Shown here one piece after another: positions 56,337-64,000 of a stretch of 64,000 nt of DNA. Under the pieces are notes generated by a model. The model saw only the letters and a program-made list of their open reading frames with translations. It made no database searches and was not told where the DNA came from. Origin of the DNA: Chondrus crispus (Eukaryota; Rhodophyta; Florideophyceae; Gigartinales; Gigartinaceae); contig NW_005179199.1 of assembly GCF_000350225.1 (NCBI RefSeq), positions 48,590 through 112,589 of the forward strand, read 5' to 3'. How positions within the stretch are numbered: position 1 is the first letter of the stretch; every line of letters starts with the position of its first letter. A program made the translations under genes and the position numbers.

Positions 56337-57491
56337 TTAGTTCTGCTCGTCGGATAGCTCGCCTTTTAACATCATTTTCAAAATCATGTTGTGAAGAATG
56401 ACACAAACTTGGCTAATCAGTATCAGCTGGCTGTCGCTCCACTCGTGTCTTTCTTGTCTCATGATCTTAAAACGTCCTTGTAGACAACCAAAAAACCTCT
56501 CCACATCTTTCCTCACTCCCTCCTGTCTCTGCGTCAAATGCACATCGCGTTCATTGAGAGAGGCGTGATTGGGCAAAACAAATATTGACCATTGGGGATA
56601 GATTCCGTCGTCAAGCATGTAGAGCATCCACATGCGACGGATACCGTTTACCACGTACCCTTCCGGCACTGAAATTCTTCTCTTCCCAGAAATGATGTCG
56701 TTGGTAAGGGGACTGTTGTCGAGCACTGTAATGTCATTGTTCGTGCCGCAAATCCCAGGAAACCAATGCCAACAATATAGATTCCTGTCTACAACAGCTT
56801 CGCACGAGATTGTAGCCAGCTTCCCGTCTTTGGGATTGTGGTACTGCCCTTTAAACGCTTTTGGGCAGTTTTCCAGTGTATATGCATACAATCTATACAC
56901 CCAAGGCACCCGGGAATCCAGCGTCTTCATATCTCAAAATAAAATCCCTCAACTCTTCTAATTCTGGCTCGCGGTTGAGAAATATTGGACCAAAACGACG
57001 GACGACTGCTAATAAATCTTCTGAAAGTAGATGCGTTGGCTTTCCGGGCTCATACGTGACATGTCCTCAAGCTGTTCGAATGAAAGCCCACTTCCCAAAC
57101 GACGCAAGCAGCATAATATTTTCTGATGACTAGAGTTTCCAGGTCTGCTAGATGCACCTGTTTGTTGCGCAAAAGATGGTTCCAGATCTAACAACTCCAC
57201 ATACAAGCCCTAGTAGAGCCGGAGAGGTAAGTGGAATACTTTTTTAAACTTGGCTGCGGAATACACAGGCCTGTCGCTCAAGTAGTCCTCAAACCACGAG
57301 CACAGGCCGCGCTTGAAATTGTGTGATCCCTGTGTCCGTCCCTGATATCGTCGCTTTTGCGAGACTTTTCCAGTCATGAACATAGAAACGGCAGCCTGTA
57401 TGTGCCCCGCAACATCAGTCTCATCATCAAATAGATCTTCGACCGAGCATTCAATGTCTGAAGATGATGCCGAGGATGTGCCTTCCACCAT
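56337..57491 (-). pseudogene. PIF/Harbinger DDE transposase, several breaks
   Basis: From the ATG at 57491 the N-terminal region contains an acidic stretch (VEDLFDDETD). A helical part follows (QKILCCLRRLGSGLSFEQLEDMSRMS), typical of the HTH ahead of the DDE domain. The catalytic domain follows: a first Asp motif (CIDCMHIHW) in another frame near 56880-56900, then the fold with NNDITVLDNSPL, YVVNGI and DVERFFGCLQGRF. Breaks include a TAG at 57210-57212, a stop at 57009 and frame changes near 56905-57020 and 56870. The family cuts and pastes DNA with TTA target sites, which agrees with the flanks. Confidence 0.78.
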
Positions 57492-57732
57492 GATCGCAGG
57501 CGGGGGCTTCAGGGGATGGGTACCGGTAACGTCTCCCACAGTATATAGGTACAGCACCACTATTACCACCCCTCGTACTGGATGACCGTTCCGGTTGCCG
57601 AAATATCCAATCACTACACACCAAGTTGGAATTTACTCTCTAACCAGTAGTGTTGCGCCTCGAATGGTTATCTCCAAATGCCAAATTTATCATATTTAAC
57701 CTCGAAATATAACTAAACCAGTAGGGGGGCTC

Positions 57733-58311
57733 TTAGAGTCTGTTGTTGTTGCCTTTGACCCTGTCTCTTATGCCTAGCTTCTAGAAAAGCTTGTTTTGCG
57801 GACCTCAAAAAAGCTTGTTTTGCGGACCTCAAGTGCGATAAGGCATTGCTCACATCGCACTCCACACCCAGACTCTGCAAAGACCCAAACAACCTTGCTA
57901 GCACTACAGCACTCGGCACGGCCCGCCTCTCCGTAATTTCACACTCGCCTTCTGCCACACAATCATCCGTCATAGCATCACTGGCAGACTGATTCTGTAG
58001 CTCTCCACCATAATGAATTGAATCGCAAGCATCACTAATAGAAGCTTCTGTCACAAGCTCATTAGTCTTGGTCTCAATCCAGTCCTCCACATCGCAGGGT
58101 GCAAAGTCTTTGTTCCGAGCGTTGTAGCTGTGTTGGTCACAATTTGTTGGAGTGAAGGAAGAGAGCGTTTGATGTTTCGGATGTTTCGCTCTGAAATTTT
58201 GAACTGACGCATAACTGTGGCATTTCCGACCTGCAGCAGACGCCCAACCTCGATTTTCTGTGCAATCGTAAGGCGCGTACGCTTCGCTCTGGCGATCTTT
58301 TCAGGAATCAT
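57733..58311 (-). pseudogene. HTH (pogo/CENP-B-type) protein truncated by the Harbinger element
   Basis: Starting at the ATG at 58311, residues 8-60 are a helix-turn-helix of the CENP-B N/psq type (LTIAQKIEVGRLL, then FKISERNIRNIKR). A frameshift near 58080 shifts to a frame with VEDWIETK and an acidic middle. The end carries a 30-base tandem duplication (RSAKQAF twice) and then runs straight into the terminal repeat of the Harbinger element, which supplies the last residues and stop. The missing 3' part is not seen left of the MITE. It may be a pogo-type transposase remnant or a domesticated DNA-binding gene. Confidence 0.5.
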
Positions 58312-59057
58312 GTTTGGGTCTTTGAGTGAGGTGCCATCACCAATTGAGCTGAGGCGCATGAGGAGTGGGCGATGAAGACGTCGTGCATGACACGTGGCAG
58401 GACCTGTGTCTGCCGGTTTTTGCGGTACTAATTCGAGGGTGGCAATAATGAAAGCGGCACTATTGCGCGTCCCCCCCCTGTACTCGGTTACCTTTTTAAA
58501 CTGGAATTTTTTGTTTAACACTGTACTGTAGTGATCTTACATACAGTTTTAAGGGCCCTCAAACGCTTCTTTTCCGGACATTTCTAAAAACGAGCGAAAA
58601 AAAAAAAAAAAGACTTGCCACTAATCTCTTTCCTTCACATTGCAGTAGTCAAGTACGGTGGCGAGGGCATCTTTCTCCTTCTTGCTAAGAAAGCGCAAGC
58701 CAAGCAGAAACATTTCGAAAAGTGACCTCATGCGAGGACACCGATCCGTTAGGCATTAGAGAGACCAGTCTCTTCGAAAGAGTAAACTTTGCATCTGGCA
58801 ATAATAGCGTCGCCGCTCACATATTTTTGCGTCTGGTTTTGTCGCCCACCACGGTGTGCTGTGCAGTAGGATCGCCAGTGCGACAGGCAACGTCAAGATG
58901 TTACTGTTTTTAGCTTTTACACAATATCCCTGTGCAGTTGTCAGTTGATGCTTTCGACCCTAGTTCGGTGCAAGATAATTAATCAGGTCTGTAGCAAGCT
59001 CAAAGAGTCGCCACACTGCTCGCGACATCTCAAAAATGGTTACCTCCTGGAGTCCAC
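58312..59057. other. Spacer between the HTH fragment and the chaperone gene
   Basis: Contains an A-run at about 58598-58612 and no gene. The 3' end signals of the minus-strand chaperone gene should lie just below 59058. Confidence 0.5.
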
Positions 59058-61877
59058 CTACAGCTCGTCTTTGATGCCACCTGACGACGCTGTATCAGCC
59101 TTGGCAGCCTCGGCGTCCCCCCCGCTGAACACCTTCTCAATTGTATCGTCCTCACCAGAAGATCCTTCAGACGATGTTAAGTTTGCGGATTCATCCGTCT
59201 TCTCTGAGGATTCTTCCTTCACCGCTGGTGTTGGCGACGGCTTCGGTGCCGGCGGAATTTCTAGTTTCACAAGTCGCTCAATTTGTTTCCTCAACTCCAA
59301 GCCTTTGCCCATGATGTCTTTGAGTGTTACCACTGGGTCATCAGTCAAGGGTTTGTTCTTTTGGGCGTCGATACCTTCCGAAATCCACCCCTTTGCCGTC
59401 TCGCAAAAGTTGGTAAACTTCTCAAATTCTCCAACATGCTTACTTCCCCTCTCGACGTGCAAGTCGCGGAGCTCCACGACCTTTTCAAGAGCCATCGCGA
59501 TTCCTTCTTCCAACTTCTTAAACGCGTTAGGTCGACCGGCAAATTCTTTCGCTCGCTGTTGCATCGGCTCGAACAACTTTTGCAGTTCAAAATGCTTTTT
59601 CCGAAGGTTTGCCGTGTGCTTCGCCTCATCAGTGTACATCCAGTCTTCGCCCTCGTTAAACACTTCTACCAGTTTCTGGCGTTCAGCCTCCGTGGAAACT
59701 TTGTACAAGTCATCATCTTCGTCCGCATTGCGCACTTTGGAGCCAATCTCAAGAATAAATCCTTCCAGGGAGTTCAGTGCATCGGCACGTTCCACTCTCT
59801 CCAAATCGGCAGCCTCAAGGTCCTTCAAAGTCTTCTGCGCGGCCTTCAGATCAGCGCCAGACATCTGCATTCCCATGATACCTTCCGAACTATCGTACTC
59901 AATCGTGAGCGTATGACGGTGAACAATTGTTTGAGAGGATTTTTCGATCTTTGTCTTCTTTTTCTTCTTCGTGTCCTTGCTGTTCGTTTTTGATTCCTCG
60001 TTGTCCTTGGACGCGTCTTTGTCGGACTCTTCGTCTGTGTTTTCTTTCTTTTCAGTTTCAGCCTTATCGTTTTCAGCTGTCACATCCTTGACCTCGGCGC
60101 TTGGTGAAGAGGAAGTGTCCTTCGAAGCCTTCCCCTTGTCCCCCTTGGCTTTGTCAGGCTTTTCTTCCTTGATCTCGACTTCACGCTCTACTATGATAGT
60201 TTCGTCAACCGAACTCTCGGCCGTTCCGATACGAACGAGACCGCTTCGATCGACGTGGAAAGTCAGTGCCACCCGCGGAGTCAAGGTTTTAGCTTTGGAT
60301 TGGTCCTTCAATTTCTTCAATACGTCTGCGACTCCTGTCACCTTGATCTTTGAGTATAGGGTCCGTTCTGGAAAGCGGGACTTGCCGAGACTGTCAATAC
60401 CCAAATAGACGGACAGGCCAAAGTCCTTGTCTCGGTTGAGACTGAGGGTCTTCTTGGCCGGCATCTTCGCGCTGCCGTCTGGGAAAATGGCAACTTTCTG
60501 GACGACTGGTTTGCCCTTTCCTGAAAACAAGCCGCTGGAGCTGTCCTTCTCAATTTCGGCCGAAATGGATCGGGAATAGACATCTTCAAAGTCGAGCTTG
60601 CGAACGCGGAAAGTGCTGCTCATGGACGCAGCAAAGAACACGGATCCCATGACAGCTGCCTCATCGGTGTTGATACTCTTATTCAACGCCTTCACGTTAA
60701 GTACCTTCATGAGCTCATCCTGCACACGCGGAGTCCTGCTCGTTCCCCCAAACGGTACAATGGCATCCAAGTCCTCCGGCTTCATCTTTGCCTCGCTGAG
60801 GGCGGTTTTGGCCGGCCCGCCAACCAAATTAAGCATCGACTCTGCGTCGCTTTCAAAGTCAGCCCGTTTGAGAGTGGTGCGCAAGTCGACATCGTCGTGC
60901 AAGCTTGCGACAGACACCATGGTGTTGGTGTTGGCGCTGAGCACCTCACGAACACGCTGGGCTTCCTTGCGAAGCCTCATCATGACACGCGGGAGCGTTC
61001 TGGACGGTGTGGCGCCATTCCCTCTCTGCGTGTCAAAAGCGTCGGCCAGTCTATCGACAACGACGGCATCGAGCAAGCGGCCCCCCACGCCCTTTTCCCA
61101 GGCGTGAGCGAGCATCTTGACGGAGGAAGCGACACCGGTCTTGACATCCGAAGTGACCTCGGCGATGGAAGCGGAGGCGGATCCGGCACCGATATCGTAG
61201 AACATAACGCGCTGGGTGATAGTCTTCGGGGTGCGCTTCTTCTTGTCCTTTGCCTTCTCCGCGGCGATGGCGTCCTCAGTCGGCTTTGCCTTACCATCAA
61301 GCGCGTACTTGATAGCGGCAGCCGTATTGGCATTGACGATTCCCAAGCAATTGAGGCCGATGACCCTGGCAGCGTCAGCCACCGCCTGCCTCTGCCTGTC
61401 GTCATACCACGGGGGCACGGTAATCGCGACGTCCTTGACGACGGCGCCGCCCAGGAAGGCGCTCGCCTGTCGTCTGGCCATGCCCAGGAGCATGGCGATG
61501 ATCTCCTCGCCGGAGAACGGGCCGACGGTGCCATCCGCCAGCGAGAGGGTCTTCCTCGCGCACAGGGGTGGGTGTTCGCCCTCGACGCACTCGCCGATGA
61601 GGGCGCGGCCGTCCAGAATGGCGCGGGCTGGGGCTTTCGCGGCGTAGGCGACGGCGGCGTCGCCAAAGAGACGCTCGCCTTCCTCTGTGAAGCCGACGGC
61701 CGCGGGGGTCTTGCGCTTCGCTTGCTCGTTCGTGACTAACTCCAGGCCTTTACCGGGGCGGGCGACGGCGACTTTGATGTAGCCCAGGCCAAGATCGACG
61801 CCCATGAGGTTGCAGAAGCAGACATGCAGGAGAAGGGAGAGGAGGAGCAACGGGAGAAGGTGGCGGAGCGCGGCCAT
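59058..61877 (-). CDS. HYOU1: GRP170/HYOU1-type ER HSP70 chaperone
   Basis: 939 residues from the ATG at 61877, without introns. The frame is open further upstream, but this ATG begins a clear signal peptide (MAALRHLLPLLLLSLLLHVCFC). The HSP70 ATPase domain (about 24-430) has the phosphate-1 loop GVDLGLGYIKVAVA, phosphate-2 DIGAGSASASIAEV (about 228-241) and adenosine motif VPFGGTSRTPRVQDEL (about 374-389). The beta substrate domain (to about 565) is followed by a Lys/Glu/Asp-rich loop of about 80 residues and a long helical C-terminus, the hallmark of the large HSP70s. It ends in KDEL, an ER retrieval signal. The family acts in the ER lumen as a nucleotide exchange factor for BiP and a holdase during protein translocation. 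It is intact and looks like a true host gene. Confidence 0.93.
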   Translation of the reverse strand: MAALRHLLPLLLLSLLLHVCFCNLMGVDLGLGYIKVAVARPGKGLELVTNEQAKRKTPAAVGFTEEGERLFGDAAVAYAAKAPARAILDGRALIGECVEGEHPPLCARKTLSLADGTVGPFSGEEIIAMLLGMARRQASAFLGGAVVKDVAITVPPWYDDRQRQAVADAARVIGLNCLGIVNANTAAAIKYALDGKAKPTEDAIAAEKAKDKKKRTPKTITQRVMFYDIGAGSASASIAEVTSDVKTGVASSVKMLAHAWEKGVGGRLLDAVVVDRLADAFDTQRGNGATPSRTLPRVMMRLRKEAQRVREVLSANTNTMVSVASLHDDVDLRTTLKRADFESDAESMLNLVGGPAKTALSEAKMKPEDLDAIVPFGGTSRTPRVQDELMKVLNVKALNKSINTDEAAVMGSVFFAASMSSTFRVRKLDFEDVYSRSISAEIEKDSSSGLFSGKGKPVVQKVAIFPDGSAKMPAKKTLSLNRDKDFGLSVYLGIDSLGKSRFPERTLYSKIKVTGVADVLKKLKDQSKAKTLTPRVALTFHVDRSGLVRIGTAESSVDETIIVEREVEIKEEKPDKAKGDKGKASKDTSSSPSAEVKDVTAENDKAETEKKENTDEESDKDASKDNEESKTNSKDTKKKKKTKIEKSSQTIVHRHTLTIEYDSSEGIMGMQMSGADLKAAQKTLKDLEAADLERVERADALNSLEGFILEIGSKVRNADEDDDLYKVSTEAERQKLVEVFNEGEDWMYTDEAKHTANLRKKHFELQKLFEPMQQRAKEFAGRPNAFKKLEEGIAMALEKVVELRDLHVERGSKHVGEFEKFTNFCETAKGWISEGIDAQKNKPLTDDPVVTLKDIMGKGLELRKQIERLVKLEIPPAPKPSPTPAVKEESSEKTDESANLTSSEGSSGEDDTIEKVFSGGDAEAAKADTASSGGIKDEL

Positions 61878-62608
61878 GATCGGGGGTTGGAGGGGGGCTG
61901 CGCACCCAGAGGGAGGCGGGTAGGGGGGGGGGAAGGAGTGGGTGTCTGGGATGGGGGGCGGATCCGTTCGGCGGGGTGTGATGTGAGACTGAGGAGTTTG
62001 AAAGAAGGCAGCGGAGTGATGAGGAGGGGATGGGACAGGGAGGCGGTGATGGGGACGTGAGGAGTGGGCGATTGGGTATCGAATGACGACGTAATGGGGA
62101 GAGGTACCGAATCGCCGTGTACACCTTGCGAAATGGTGGCGGCGATGCAGCAATGGGTACCCTTCGGTACGACTGCGATGTGTGCACCGACAGGGGGACG
62201 CGCTCGAGTGGCTGCGATTGGGGTGCCTGCTGCGAGTAGATCCGAAACGTGCCTTGTTTTCATTTCCAGTGTTGATTGAACGAAAACGCCCCCTCACGCA
62301 TTCTTATTGGCTGCCGCTGTCACTCCGACAATGAACCATTCCTTACAGTCTGTCACTCCCTAACATCAGTCAAGATTCAGGCTCATTACAGTGCGAGTAA
62401 ACTACTCACACGTGTAACATTACACGTGTTGTTATGCGAAACAACAGCGAAACAAAAAGGATCACATAGTCCTGGCGCCGTTGTGATCCGGATCAACTTG
62501 CTGTTCGAAGTCCAAATTACAGTGGCGTACATGTCAGGGTGAGTGTGCAGTGCACACATGGCTGTCCATGCTGTCTTAAAGGAGGCCTCTGAGGGTCTGA
62601 TGTCAGAC
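61878..62608. other. Upstream region of the chaperone gene
   Basis: Pyrimidine-rich on the minus strand next to the start codon. No TATA box or ER-stress element is certain. Nothing coding is seen. Confidence 0.45.
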
Positions 62609-62660
62609 CACTTATCGCGTGTCAACACGCGATAAGTGCACACTGTGCACTTATCGCGTG
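62609..62660. repeat. Three interlocked copies of CACTTATCGCGTG forming two palindromes
   Basis: Copy 1 (62609-62621) and inverted copy 2 (62626-62638) pair over 13 bases around TCAA. Copy 2 extended (62626-62641) pairs with copy 3 extended (62645-62660) over 16 bases around ACT. All pairs are perfect. Confidence 0.93.
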
Positions 62661-63239
62661 CGCTGTATCTCGCGTTGCTGTCTCGATGCCTTTTCTTTTA
62701 TTAAACAACATCAATGCGCGCGCATCAATATCCGAGAGGGCTTTGTCGCGCAAAGCCAGCCTCGAGGTCACGAACTACGACAGCGAGGCAGATGCCACAT
62801 CTGGCCTCGATCTGCATCCAAACTTTCACAGGGTCAACTTGGAAACCGCCTCGCATATTGAACACTACCGTCTACCCTTCTGAAGGGTAGTACCGCGCTG
62901 TATTGTACCAAGAGTACTGTGCGTTGTATTGAATGTACCTTGTTTTGGCGGTAAGCGTCAGAGAGGCATTGGCGCGAGGCAGTCGCCCTACGCAAACGGC
63001 GCAACGGCGCAACGGCATGACGTGGAGACGCAAGCCCTAAGGGCTCGGAGCGCGACATCCTTTACGAAATGGTGTGCACGCAAGAGAAAGCCCCCTCAGG
63101 GGACATATGTACACAAGGTCGGACACACTAAAAGCGCGCCTACAACTCCCACAATCTCGACACATGCTCACGCAGCCGCGGTAAAAAGCTAGCGTAATCT
63201 AAGTTGCGGCGTACTGCAAACGAAAGCGGCGGGGTCGGC

Positions 63240-63860
63240 CTAACCGTCCGGGTTCTCGAACATAGAGGATAACCTACTAACCTTGCCGAACGTCTGCACG
63301 CGCAGTTCCTTCTCCTCGGGGGACTTTGGGTCCGGAAGCGGCGCCAAATTTATTTCCCTATTCCTTGACACCGCGTGTTTTGACGCGTCGGTTCTGGCGC
63401 TCGGAAACGCCGCGGCGGGGGGGTTAGGTCTTGGGACGACGCGCGGCTTGACCGGTTCCGGCGGAGGCTTGTTATACTCTGGCATCTGGAACTTTTTCGG
63501 CTTGACGACGCGCACCTCCGGCCTATTCGTGCTCGCGGAAGTGGTGGTGGTGGCGGTGGTGGCCGTGGTGGCCGTGGTGGCGGTGGTGGCCGTGGCCGTA
63601 GTGGTGGTGGTGAGCGAGACGCTAGTCGCCGAGCTCTTCTCCTTATCGGCCTGATAGACGGGGGCGTGCGGGTTGGGCGGCGGCATATCATCGGCGGCGA
63701 AGCATCTCAGGACCTTGACGAACAGGAGATCGCACAAGCCGAGCTCGCGCTTCGGCTTGGACGGGGCCGCGGGCGCTAGGTACGGGTGCGAGTACGGCGC
63801 GGCGTGCGGGCGCGGGCCCTGCGCGACGGAGCCGCGGCGGCTGGCGGACGAGGGGCGCAT
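63240..63860 (-). CDS. Low-complexity hypothetical protein
   Basis: 206 codons from the ATG at 63860. The N-terminus is Ser/Arg/Pro-rich, followed by a short hydrophobic segment (LGLCDLLFVKVLRCF). A Thr/Ala run of about 30 residues is encoded by a GTGGTGGCC microsatellite. A basic Pro-rich part follows, and the end (LRVQTFGKVSRLSSMFENPDG) looks non-repetitive and gene-like. No known domain. The opposite strand is open too, as expected for a repeat of this kind. The upstream region continues beyond the window. Probably a real gene, possibly with an upstream exon. Confidence 0.5.
   Translation of the reverse strand: MRPSSASRRGSVAQGPRPHAAPYSHPYLAPAAPSKPKRELGLCDLLFVKVLRCFAADDMPPPNPHAPVYQADKEKSSATSVSLTTTTTATATTATTATTATTATTTTSASTNRPEVRVVKPKKFQMPEYNKPPPEPVKPRVVPRPNPPAAAFPSARTDASKHAVSRNREINLAPLPDPKSPEEKELRVQTFGKVSRLSSMFENPDG
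63541..63612. repeat. GTGGTGGCC-type microsatellite
   Basis: 72 bases built from GTGGTGG and GGCCGTGGT units, in phase with the Thr/Ala run of the hypothetical gene. Confidence 0.85.
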
Positions 63861-64000
63861 GGCGGCTGGTCAAGGTGGTCAGTGCGACAGCGGCATCGAA
63901 ACAGAGGGGAGGCAAAGGTGCGGGTGGGTGGGCGGGGCTGGTTGAAGATTGTGGATAGGCGAGTGTGGACAAACGAGACTGGGCACAGCTGTTCCAAGGG

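Larger units (their letters stand above)
52045..57732 (+). mobile_element. PIF/Harbinger DNA transposon, full length but decayed
   Basis: 5,688 bp between GAGCACCCCTAGTGGC and the related inverted end GGGGGGCTC (preceded by ACCAGTA), flanked by TTA at 52042-52044 and 57733-57735. It carries the two genes typical of the superfamily, convergent: a Myb-like protein on the plus strand and a DDE transposase on the minus strand. The left TTA is shared with the MITE, so the two sit back to back. Both genes have stops or frameshifts. The right end lies inside the C-terminal coding region of an HTH gene. Confidence 0.8.

Noticed and set aside
60897-61739. 280-codon plus-strand frame opposite the chaperone gene
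   Set aside because: It is the complement of conserved HSP70 codons and has no domain of its own.

Overview
The window looks like nuclear DNA from a multicellular red alga (Florideophyceae, Chondrus-like). This is inference, not a match: a 939-residue ER chaperone gene is uninterrupted by introns, genes are sparse, and about two thirds of the window is transposable elements. No rRNA, tRNA or CRISPR array was seen.

Layout. 1-4302: AT-rich DNA with a decayed Crypton-like tyrosine-recombinase transposon (1703-3897). 4303-17297: a complete chromodomain-bearing Ty3/gypsy-type LTR retrotransposon (element A), with 754-bp LTRs, a GTGTT target duplication, intact gag, broken pol and antisense genes between pol and the 3' LTR. 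17298-21313: AT-rich DNA with a RING-finger gene, a 93-bp tandem array and a Harbinger-type end. 21314-23040: a decayed non-LTR-type reverse transcriptase. 23107-36794: a stack of truncated LTR elements: D on the minus strand, 3' ends of B and C elements on the minus strand, and the 5' half of a B element on the plus strand. 36795-50856: element C, containing an assembly gap at 38050-38332. 50857-58311: a Myb-like transposon fragment, a MITE and its 5.7-kb PIF/Harbinger relative, which truncates an HTH gene. 59058-63860: the host-like end, with a GRP170/HYOU1-type ER chaperone ending in KDEL and a low-complexity hypothetical gene.

How the parts work together. Each LTR element encodes Gag and a protease-RT-RNase H-integrase-chromodomain polyprotein on one strand. 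In A, C and D a second gene lies on the opposite strand between pol and the 3' LTR, convergent with pol. The three antisense proteins share a recognisable core although the elements belong to separate LTR families. This conserved antisense accessory gene is the main candidate for an undescribed system. Supporting features are a -1 frameshift signal at the gag/pol junction of A and B, a primer site that predicts a tRNA-Tyr-like primer in A, B and C, a duplicated hairpin flanking the accessory module of A, and an array of short imperfect hairpins between pol and the antisense gene of D.
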